Positions 31,244-37,870 of a stretch of DNA of 37,870 bases are shown here, piece by piece; position 1 is the stretch's first letter, and each line of letters opens with the position of its first letter. Under the pieces are notes generated by a model that was not told the origin of the DNA, ran no database searches, and was given only the letters and a program-made list of their open reading frames with translations. The translations under genes were made by a program, and so were the position numbers. The DNA is from a candidate division TM6 bacterium GW2011_GWF2_37_49 (lineage in GTDB: Bacteria > Babelota > Babeliae > Babelales > RVW-14), in the NCBI GenBank assembly GCA_000989955.1, contig LBTE01000005.1, forward strand, positions 86,405-124,274, read 5' to 3'.

Positions 31244-33862
31244 ATGAAATCATTTGAACTGCGCAAAAAATTTTTAGATTATTTTGCCAAAAACGGTCAC
31301 ACTATTGTTTCAAGCTCATCATTAATTCCGGCCGAAGATCCAACTCTGCTTTTTACAAACGCTGGAATGAACCAATTTAAAGATATTTTTTTGGGTAAAG
31401 AGACTCGCTCATACAAAAGAGCGACAACCTCTCAAAAATGTGTCCGCGCCGGTGGCAAGCACAACGACCTGGAGCAAGTTGGCTTCACTGCCCGCCACTT
31501 AACATTTTTTGAAATGTTGGGCAATTTTTCGTTTGGAGATTACTTTAAAAAAGAGGCTATCGGTTTTGCTTGGGAATTTTTGACCAAGGATGTAGGCCTT
31601 CCAGCAGACAAGCTTTACGCAACAGTTTTTAAAACAGATGATGAAGCATTTGAGATCTGGAATAAGGTTATTGGTTTGCCAGAATCAAGAATTTCAAGAC
31701 TTGGAGAAAAAGATAATTTTTGGCAGATGGGCGATACAGGGCCTTGCGGTCCATGTACAGAAATTTATGTTGACCGAGGTACCGAAAAAGGCTGCGGCAG
31801 CAAACAATGCAGTCCAGGTTGTGATTGCGACCGATTTGTAGAAATCTGGAACCTGGTCTTCATGCAGTTTAACAGACAAGCCGATGGCCAGCTCAACCCG
31901 CTGGATAAAAAAGGCGTAGACACCGGCATGGGGCTAGAGCGGCTTTGCATGATAGTTCAAGGCAAAGAAACCGTTTTTGATACCGATGTATTCACATCTT
32001 TGATCGAAGAGATAGAAAAATTAACAAATTTTTCGTATACCAAATCTCCTGAAAATTTAAAAGCCTCTTTCAGAGTTTTAGCAGAGCACATCAGATCGGC
32101 ATCATTTTTGATAGCCGACGGATGTTCGCCTTCCAATGACGGCCGCGGTTACGTTTTGCGTAAAATTATCCGTCGTGCTGCAATGTTTGCACGTAAACTT
32201 TCTGACAGCCCAAAATTGATTTCAAATCTTTCGCAAAAATTGATCAATCAGATGTCAAATGTCTATCCAGAGCTTGAAACAAACAAACAATTGATTCTTT
32301 CGGTTTTGGACAGCGAAGTAGAAAAGTTTGCAACAAACCTGATACAGGGCCAAAATATTTTTGATAAATATCTGGCAGAAAACAAACAAGAGGGACTGTC
32401 GTTTTTTTCCGGCAAGCAAGTATTCAAATTATACGATACCTACGGTTTTCCATTCGAGTTAACGCAATTTCTTGCACGCGAACAGGGTTTTATCATTGAC
32501 AACAAAGAATTTGAAGCAGAGATGCAAAAGCAACGCGAAAGCTCAGGCAAAAAGCTTGTTTACGATAAATCTATTTTTGATTTACCTGAAAACATATCTT
32601 CCGAATTTGTTGGTTATGAGACACATGAATCAAAAAGTAAAATTTTATTTATTCATAAAAATGATGATCAAACCTCTTGGTTGGTGATGCAAAAAACTCC
32701 ATTTTATGCTGAATCTGGAGGACAGGTTAGCGATAAGGGTTGGATAACTGTTCATGGGCATGCATTGCCTGTTATTGAATTGCAAAAAGTTGGTTCAGTA
32801 AATAACCCAACAACTGCAGCAAAAATCTCATTAAAAGCCGAAACCGCAACAATTGCAGATATTAAAATTGGTGACGACGCAGTTTGCGTCGTTGATATTT
32901 GTTCAAGAAATAGCATAGTCAAAAACCATACGGCAGCACATTTGCTGCAGGCCGCTTTGATGCAAATTTTAGGCGCACATATAAAGCAGTCTGGATCGTA
33001 TGTTTGCGCAGACTATTTAAGATTTGATTTCTCGCATAATCAAGCTTTGACGCAAGAAGAAATACATCAAGTCGAAACTTTGATCAATCAAAAAATTCAG
33101 GAAGATATTAAAACTAATATTTACAACACGACGCTAGACAAGGCTCGGCAAGCTGGAGTTACCGCATTTTTTGGTGAGAAATATAATCCAGAAAATGTTC
33201 GAGTGGTTTTGGTTCCTGGCTTTTCCGCTGAACTTTGCGGTGGAACGCACGCACAAAGCACAGGCGTGATTGGTTGCTTTAAGATAACGAGCGAAACGGC
33301 TTTGTCGACGGGTACACGTAGAATTCAGGCCATCACAGGCCATCATGCTGTGACAATGTTTCAGCAAACATTTGATGTTGTAAAAAAATTGAGTGAAAAA
33401 TTTAAGGTAAAATTTGAACATGTGTCTGACGCTGTAACAAAATATCAAGAGCAACATCAAGACGCCATAACACAAATCAAGCAGCTGAACAAAAAGTTGT
33501 TGCTGTACAAAATGCCTGCGTGGGAGGCAAATATTCAAGAAGTTGGCAAAGTCCCATTTTTGTATCTTGAGCTTGAAGATGTGCCAGCACAAGAACTGCG
33601 CACAATCTGCACAGACTTGGAAAAACGTAGCCCAGGATTTTATTTTGTAATTAATAAGCCTTCAAACGCCGAACAATTCAGCTACTTTGCATTTCAAAGT
33701 CAAAAAGCAAGCATCAAAGTTAATTTAAAGTTGTTAGCCGATTTTTTGAAGGAAAAATTTGGACTGCGTGGTGGTGGAAATAACGAATCAATTCAAGGTG
33801 GAGGTCAAACTTTGGATAAGAATTTTGAAACGTTGTTAGTCGAGTGGATTAAAAATCAGTAA
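31244..33862 (+). CDS. alaS: alanyl-tRNA synthetase
   Basis: 872 residues, full length for a bacterial AlaRS. It charges tRNA-Ala. The catalytic core begins with 'FLDYFAKNGHTIVSSSSLIP' and includes 'TNAGMNQFKDIFLG', 'RHLTFFEMLGNFSFGDYFK' and 'DTGMGLERL'. The editing domain has zinc ligands H562, H566 (HTAAH) and C665, H669 (CGGTH), and the C-Ala region closes with 'LRGGGNNESIQGGG'. An insert of Cys-rich type ('KGCGSKQCSPGCDCDRF') follows the core Cys pair region. An exported-protein gene follows 11 bp later. Confidence 0.97.
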   Translation: MKSFELRKKFLDYFAKNGHTIVSSSSLIPAEDPTLLFTNAGMNQFKDIFLGKETRSYKRATTSQKCVRAGGKHNDLEQVGFTARHLTFFEMLGNFSFGDYFKKEAIGFAWEFLTKDVGLPADKLYATVFKTDDEAFEIWNKVIGLPESRISRLGEKDNFWQMGDTGPCGPCTEIYVDRGTEKGCGSKQCSPGCDCDRFVEIWNLVFMQFNRQADGQLNPLDKKGVDTGMGLERLCMIVQGKETVFDTDVFTSLIEEIEKLTNFSYTKSPENLKASFRVLAEHIRSASFLIADGCSPSNDGRGYVLRKIIRRAAMFARKLSDSPKLISNLSQKLINQMSNVYPELETNKQLILSVLDSEVEKFATNLIQGQNIFDKYLAENKQEGLSFFSGKQVFKLYDTYGFPFELTQFLAREQGFIIDNKEFEAEMQKQRESSGKKLVYDKSIFDLPENISSEFVGYETHESKSKILFIHKNDDQTSWLVMQKTPFYAESGGQVSDKGWITVHGHALPVIELQKVGSVNNPTTAAKISLKAETATIADIKIGDDAVCVVDICSRNSIVKNHTAAHLLQAALMQILGAHIKQSGSYVCADYLRFDFSHNQALTQEEIHQVETLINQKIQEDIKTNIYNTTLDKARQAGVTAFFGEKYNPENVRVVLVPGFSAELCGGTHAQSTGVIGCFKITSETALSTGTRRIQAITGHHAVTMFQQTFDVVKKLSEKFKVKFEHVSDAVTKYQEQHQDAITQIKQLNKKLLLYKMPAWEANIQEVGKVPFLYLELEDVPAQELRTICTDLEKRSPGFYFVINKPSNAEQFSYFAFQSQKASIKVNLKLLADFLKEKFGLRGGGNNESIQGGGQTLDKNFETLLVEWIKNQ

Positions 33863-33873
33863 AAAGGAATCTC

Positions 33874-34779
33874 GTGAATTTAAAAACTGTTTTTTTTTTA
33901 ATGGCCACATGTTTAGTTAGTCAAAATATAAGCGCAATGACTTTGAATTTGCCAAACATTGAGTGTGATCAAGAGATAGGAGCTGAACATATTAAAGGCT
34001 TTATAAAAATAGTTGGGCAAGAACAATTTATTGTGCAACTTCAGAATGAGTTGTCAGGCGAAAACCCATACCCTATGAGCGTTTTTTGGCTTTCAGACTT
34101 GATTTATGAATTATCAGACAAAATTTTTTCAGCTCAATACCTACCATTCATTTATTTGGAAAAATTAACTCTCAGAACAGATATAAAATGTCCGAAACAA
34201 ATGATTTTTAACGCGAATGACAAATTGTTTGCTTTCCTGGATTTGGAGACAAATTTTACTTATATTTTCGAAACATCAACTTTTGAATGTACTGGTACGG
34301 TAGATTGTATAACAAGAGAGTATTATTTGACCATTGAAGATAATGGAACAATTGGAGTTTGTCATGAATCTATTGAAAATAGGATCGCTACTCCAATTAG
34401 TTTTCGCGGTGATGATATGCCGCTTGTTATTCCATCCACAAATAATTCTACCATGAAGTATGGTCCTGGAAAATCATTTTTAGCTGTTTATAGCCCAACG
34501 CAAGTTGAAGCAAATATCGGAAATTTAATAATATATGAAAGAGTATCAGATCCAATAAAAATAGTTTTAATTTTGGCATTGAAAGGCTTATGCGATTTCT
34601 CTGATCAAAACAGAGTATTTAAAAAACAAATTATTCAAAAGCTTTTTAATAGAATTCCTGAATTAGCAACAACATGGAAGTCTTTTTCAGATTTTGAACA
34701 AGCAAAAATTTGTGAATGTTTTGATTTTGATAATCCAATTTCCAGCTATGCAACCTGGGATTACTGTATATTGTTATAA
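33874..34779 (+). CDS. exported protein of unknown function between alaS and aspS
   Basis: 301 residues beginning at GTG 33874, preceded by AAAGGA. Residues 1-21 are a signal peptide (ISA/MTL). The middle (about 110-225) has beta-strand pairs such as 'DKLFAFLDLETNFTYIFET' and 'YYLTIEDNGTIGVCHES' that resemble blades of a decayed WD40-like propeller; this is a weak impression. The C-terminal 70 residues are helical ('KIVLILALKGLCDF...'). Seven Cys are spread through the chain. It sits 11 bp after alaS and 36 bp before aspS, so it is probably co-transcribed with two essential synthetases. No function is assigned. Confidence 0.75.
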   Translation: MNLKTVFFLMATCLVSQNISAMTLNLPNIECDQEIGAEHIKGFIKIVGQEQFIVQLQNELSGENPYPMSVFWLSDLIYELSDKIFSAQYLPFIYLEKLTLRTDIKCPKQMIFNANDKLFAFLDLETNFTYIFETSTFECTGTVDCITREYYLTIEDNGTIGVCHESIENRIATPISFRGDDMPLVIPSTNNSTMKYGPGKSFLAVYSPTQVEANIGNLIIYERVSDPIKIVLILALKGLCDFSDQNRVFKKQIIQKLFNRIPELATTWKSFSDFEQAKICECFDFDNPISSYATWDYCILL

Positions 34780-34815
34780 AAACAATAAAAATTTAACTTC
34801 AGCAGAAAGATTAAT

Positions 34816-36600
34816 ATGAAAAATTTTAAACGAACCATGTTTTGTTATGAAATCAATGAATCGTATTTGAATCAGGAAGTATGCCTTGCTGGATGGGTTA
34901 ATCGTCGCAGAGACCTTGGCGGTTTAATCTTTGTTGATTTACGCGACCGCTCTGGATTAATGCAGCTGGTATTTGATCCAACATTGCAATTCGAAATCAT
35001 GGAACTGGCACACAAGTTGAGAACTGAATTTGTGATAGGTGTTACTGGAACTGTTATTAACAGGCAAGGCGCTGTCAATCCTAAAATTAGTACCGGCAAA
35101 TATGAGCTTAAAGTCATCGGCCTACAAATTTTTAATGAATCGGAAACTCTTCCATTTCAACTGGATGGCGAAGCCACAGTTTCTGAAGAGCTAAGGCTGA
35201 AATACCGTTATCTTGACATACGTCGCAAACAAATGCATGACATTATAAAGCTCAGGCACGATGTTTTGCACACCATCAGAAATTATTTTGATAAGCATGG
35301 TTTTTATGAGATAGAGACGCCTATTTTATCAAAGAGTACACCAGAAGGCGCTCGCGACTTTTTGGTTCCAAGTCGCATACAACAAGGCACATTTTATGCA
35401 TTACCACAATCACCACAGCTTTATAAGCAGCTTTTAATAACTGGGGGCATTGAACGTTATTTTCAAATCGCACGCTGTTTTCGAGATGAAGCTTTGCGAG
35501 CAAACCGTCAACTCGAATTTACGCAGCTTGACATTGAAATGTCGTTTATAGATGAACAGGACATTCAGGATCTATGCGAAAAATTGTTCAAAGAATTGTG
35601 GTCAAAATTTTTAAAACACGATCTTGAATTACCACTCAAACGATACTCCTACGATGAGGTATTCTCAAAATATGGAAATGATAAGCCGGATATGCGTTTC
35701 GGCCTTGAGATCATGGATTTGACTGATCTATTTAAAAATCTTAACAGTGATACGCTATCAAAAATAATTGGCGAAAATGGCAAAGTCGGCTGCATTTGCG
35801 TACAAAACAAAAAATTTAGTAGATCAGAAATAGACTCGTGGATCGAGCTTGTGACCAAAGAACTCGGTGGCAAAGGTTTAATAACAATTCGCTGGAAGGA
35901 ATCTGGCGCTCTTGACTCACCGATTGCCAAATCATTGCCAGATAACTTCTTCGACCTAGCAAAAATAGCTATCCCAGGGCTTACCCAGCAAGACACGTTG
36001 TTTATAATCGCTGGCAATTACGATACGTCTTGGACCATTCTTGGCCAGCTCAGGCTTGGACTTGGCAAGGCGTTGAACCTGATAAATAAAAATGAACATA
36101 AAATGTTCTGGGTTACTGATTTTCCGATGTTTGAGTGGAGCGAAGAGGATCAAAAATGGGCAGCAAAGCACCATCCATTCACAAGCCCTGAGCAAAACTG
36201 GGAAAATATTGACATCGCAAAAGTCAAAGCCAGGGCGTACGATTTAGTCTACAACGGCGAAGAACTTGGCGGCGGATCTATTCGAATTCACGATCCAATC
36301 GTGCAAAAAAAAGTATTTGAAAAAATTGGTATAAACGAAGAAGATGCCAAGCGAAAATTTGGGTTCTTGCTGGAATCTCAAACATTTGGATACCCACCGG
36401 ATGGCGGAATAGCTTTTGGTATCGACCGATTGATCATGTTCTTTGCAGGCACAGATTCAATGCGTGATGTGATTGCGTTTCCAAAAACAAACAAAGGTTC
36501 TTGCTTGATGATGGAAAACCCTTCGACTGTCGATGAATCGCAACTTAAAGAATTGGGCATTAAAAGCCTTGTGGAAATTAGACCACTTCCAAAACTATAA
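34816..36600 (+). CDS. aspS: aspartyl-tRNA synthetase, bacterial type
   Basis: 594 residues, the length of bacterial AspRS with the GAD insertion. The N-terminal anticodon-binding OB domain reads 'VCLAGWVNRRRDLGGLIFVDLRDRSGLMQLVF'. Class II motif 2 is 'FRDEALRANRQLEFTQLDIEMSF', motif 3 'GGIAFGIDRLIMFFAG'. The GAD domain lies at about 290-420. It charges tRNA-Asp; whether it also makes Asp-tRNA-Asn cannot be decided from this window. Two hairpin terminators follow. Confidence 0.97.
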   Translation: MKNFKRTMFCYEINESYLNQEVCLAGWVNRRRDLGGLIFVDLRDRSGLMQLVFDPTLQFEIMELAHKLRTEFVIGVTGTVINRQGAVNPKISTGKYELKVIGLQIFNESETLPFQLDGEATVSEELRLKYRYLDIRRKQMHDIIKLRHDVLHTIRNYFDKHGFYEIETPILSKSTPEGARDFLVPSRIQQGTFYALPQSPQLYKQLLITGGIERYFQIARCFRDEALRANRQLEFTQLDIEMSFIDEQDIQDLCEKLFKELWSKFLKHDLELPLKRYSYDEVFSKYGNDKPDMRFGLEIMDLTDLFKNLNSDTLSKIIGENGKVGCICVQNKKFSRSEIDSWIELVTKELGGKGLITIRWKESGALDSPIAKSLPDNFFDLAKIAIPGLTQQDTLFIIAGNYDTSWTILGQLRLGLGKALNLINKNEHKMFWVTDFPMFEWSEEDQKWAAKHHPFTSPEQNWENIDIAKVKARAYDLVYNGEELGGGSIRIHDPIVQKKVFEKIGINEEDAKRKFGFLLESQTFGYPPDGGIAFGIDRLIMFFAGTDSMRDVIAFPKTNKGSCLMMENPSTVDESQLKELGIKSLVEIRPLPKL

Positions 36601-36620
36601 AAACTCAGAAGAGTTTTTAT
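36600..36620 (+). terminator. AT-rich hairpin at the aspS stop codon
   Basis: AAAACTC and GAGTTTT pair around AGAA, ending in TTTAT. The stem starts at the last base of the stop codon. It is weak by itself and probably acts with the stronger hairpin that follows. Confidence 0.5.
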
Positions 36621-36630
36621 AAAATAAAAG

Positions 36631-36666
36631 AAGCCGCCAAGCCTTTAAGTCGTGGGGCTTTTTTTA
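36631..36666 (+). terminator. rho-independent terminator after aspS
   Basis: AAGCC(g)CCA (36631-36639) pairs with TGGGGCTT (36653-36660) with one bulged G, followed by a run of T (36659-36665). Confidence 0.7.
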
Positions 36667-36689
36667 TTAGCTTCAAAGCTAGCATTCAA

Positions 36690-36850
36690 AACTACGACCA
36701 ACACGTTCATACATCATTGCCACACGCTACAATGTCGATTTCATAAGGTCTATCGAGAAAATGATAATTTTTTAGATGCGGCCTGCTGGCACTGATTGGG
36801 TCGTGATTGGCTAATGAATTTTTGAGAAGTTGCAAAAACTCGATATGATG
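36690..36850 (+). repeat. dispersed intergenic repeat, copy H
   Basis: It contains CGAGAAAATGATAATTTTTT, AGATGCGGCCTGCTGGCAC, TGATTGGGTCG, GGCTAATGAATTTTTGAGAA and TTGCAAAAACTCGATATG in the family order. It fills the centre of the 422-bp gap between aspS and the Nudix gene; the rest is AT-rich leader. Confidence 0.65.
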
Positions 36851-37022
36851 AAATTTTTAATAAAAATTTTCACAGATTACGTTCCATTTGTCTCATCTAG
36901 TCTTAATATATTTTTTTTCTTTTTAAATATGTGCTAACTTGTATTATCTTATTTGTTTGCCGGAACAAAAAATTACAACTACTTTGATTTACGTTTTATG
37001 TAATAAAACTCGGGAGATCAAA

Positions 37023-37559
37023 ATGCTTAAACCAAGTGGGATTATGGCCTTTGTGTTAAAAGTGGATTCGAATTTTGAAAATTGTAAATGTCTTTTGCTA
37101 AGACGTTGTAGCAAGTATTTATATGGAAATTGGCAAATGGTAAGTGGTGGAATGGATAAGGGTGAAACAGCATGTCAAACTGCGTTAAGAGAGGTATTTG
37201 AGGAGACAGGCCTCATGCCGGTACGTTTTTATTCAGCAAATACTGTTGAAGTTTATTATGATGCGGAGCGTGATATAATAATGACAAATCCTGTTTTTGT
37301 TGCGTTTATTGAAAGTGAGCAACATGTGAAACTTTCTACATCGGAGCATGATGCTTTTAAATGGGTTTCTATTGATGAAGCTCTTAAAATATTAGAGTTT
37401 CCGCAACAGCGAGAAAACTTATTAAATGTTTATGAAAATTTTATTAAAAAAGAGCCAATGGAATTTCTTAGAATTAACATCGATGATATTCGGTTTCGAT
37501 GCAATCGTAATTCGCGTCTAGATAACATATTTTTTCAAAAACGTAATGGCTTAGTCTAA
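37023..37559 (+). CDS. Nudix hydrolase
   Basis: 178 residues from ATG 37023, chosen because GGGAG stands 6 nt upstream; the frame is open to 36939 but that stretch looks non-coding. The Nudix box GX5EX7REUXEEXGU is complete at 42-64 (G42, E48, R56, E57, E60, E61, G63), so a metal-dependent pyrophosphohydrolase is expected. The opening 'KPSGIMAFVL' and 'GNWQMVSGGMDKGE' resemble dihydroneopterin-triphosphate/dATP pyrophosphatases (NudB-like). The exact substrate is not certain: nucleotide sanitation, folate synthesis or a nucleotide sugar are all open. Cytoplasmic; single gene. Confidence 0.9.
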   Translation: MLKPSGIMAFVLKVDSNFENCKCLLLRRCSKYLYGNWQMVSGGMDKGETACQTALREVFEETGLMPVRFYSANTVEVYYDAERDIIMTNPVFVAFIESEQHVKLSTSEHDAFKWVSIDEALKILEFPQQRENLLNVYENFIKKEPMEFLRINIDDIRFRCNRNSRLDNIFFQKRNGLV

Positions 37560-37870
37560 GCTGAAATTCGACAACTTTCTGATGTTGCTTAGCCTAACGC
37601 AAAAATAGATACAATGTTAAAGATCCTACCCAAACATCAATCTCATTTTCATCTGAGGCTGAAGAGTCTTTTATACCATTCTAATTTTAAAATCTACCAA
37701 ACATTGCTCCATTTCAAAACATGCATAGGCAGATTGATACATCGACTATGGATTTTCGCATGCGGCTATTCACAGGACTTCCTCAAAAATTGAGAACATC
37801 TGATCTAGTCTGATCTACAAAAAAAATGTACTCTCTCAGAAGGATTTAATCATCAAATTAAAATCTGAGG
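37560..37870. other. right-end intergenic stretch without a supported gene
   Basis: No start with a ribosome site, no RNA gene and no good copy of the dispersed repeat was found. The last 40 bases could hold the C-terminal codons of a minus-strand gene entering from the right, but nothing confirms it. Confidence 0.4.

Noticed and set aside
33134..33592. 152-codon minus-strand frame
   Set aside because: Antisense to the well-conserved editing and C-terminal part of alaS.
36939..37022. 28-residue N-terminal extension of the Nudix protein
   Set aside because: The later ATG has GGGAG at proper distance and matches the usual family start; the extension looks like leader sequence.
1..37870. CRISPR array, SRP RNA, tmRNA, RNase P RNA, rRNA
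   Set aside because: No regular spaced repeats and none of the conserved core sequences were seen on either strand.

Overview
The window looks like a chromosomal piece of an AT-rich, didermal bacterium with a host-dependent lifestyle. The best guess is the phylum Dependentiae (TM6, relatives of Babela). This is inferred from the gene mix, not from a marker-gene comparison. Housekeeping genes are bacterial (ffh, rpsP, khpA, trmD, rlmN, alaS, aspS, two tRNAs). An autotransporter-type outer-membrane esterase implies an outer membrane. An unusually large share of the remaining genes start with a signal peptide and have no recognisable function. AAA-ATPase_like/PD-(D/E)XK proteins occur as paralogues.

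Layout. 1-3.6 kb: two paralogous Rep_3-type replication initiator-like genes (one cut by the left edge) flank a secreted protein with a C1q/TNF-like jelly-roll domain and a long Cys/His/Asp tail; a tRNA-Gln(CTG) follows. 3.8-6.6 kb: two minus-strand AAA-ATPase_like genes, one complete with nuclease domain, the other exported and lacking it. 7.0-10.5 kb: a minus-strand three-gene operon headed by a membrane AAA+ ATPase that resembles mitochondrial ATAD3, followed by two exported or membrane proteins. 10.8-13.3 kb: GDSL esterase autotransporter, convergent with a beta-carbonic anhydrase. 13.6-17.7 kb: a broken nucleotidyltransferase gene and a 1177-residue exported protein with a possible macro-like module. 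18-21.3 kb: two tandem PAF-acetylhydrolase-like esterases (the first a lipoprotein) and an exported SDR oxidoreductase. 21.7-25.2 kb: tRNA-Phe, ffh, rpsP, khpA and a trmD fused to a second SPOUT-type methyltransferase domain. 25.2-27.1 kb: an exported PD-(D/E)XK-like protein and rlmN. 27.6-28.8 kb: an AAA_14/DUF4143 ATPase flanked by same-orientation copies of a dispersed repeat. 29.3-31.1 kb: an exported coiled-coil protein whose tail carries PPxY and PSAP motifs. 31.2-36.6 kb: alaS, a small exported protein, aspS. 37.0-37.6 kb: a Nudix hydrolase.

Almost every long intergenic gap holds a copy of one dispersed repeat of roughly 100-200 bp (eight copies recognised by eye, both orientations). 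One copy forms the 3' end of the broken nucleotidyltransferase gene.

The strongest leads for undescribed biology are the ATAD3-like operon, the PPxY/PSAP protein (motifs used by viruses to recruit host ESCRT and Nedd4-type ligases), the jelly-roll/metal-tail protein with its flanking Rep_3 genes, and the dispersed repeat family. All were read by eye; no database search was run.
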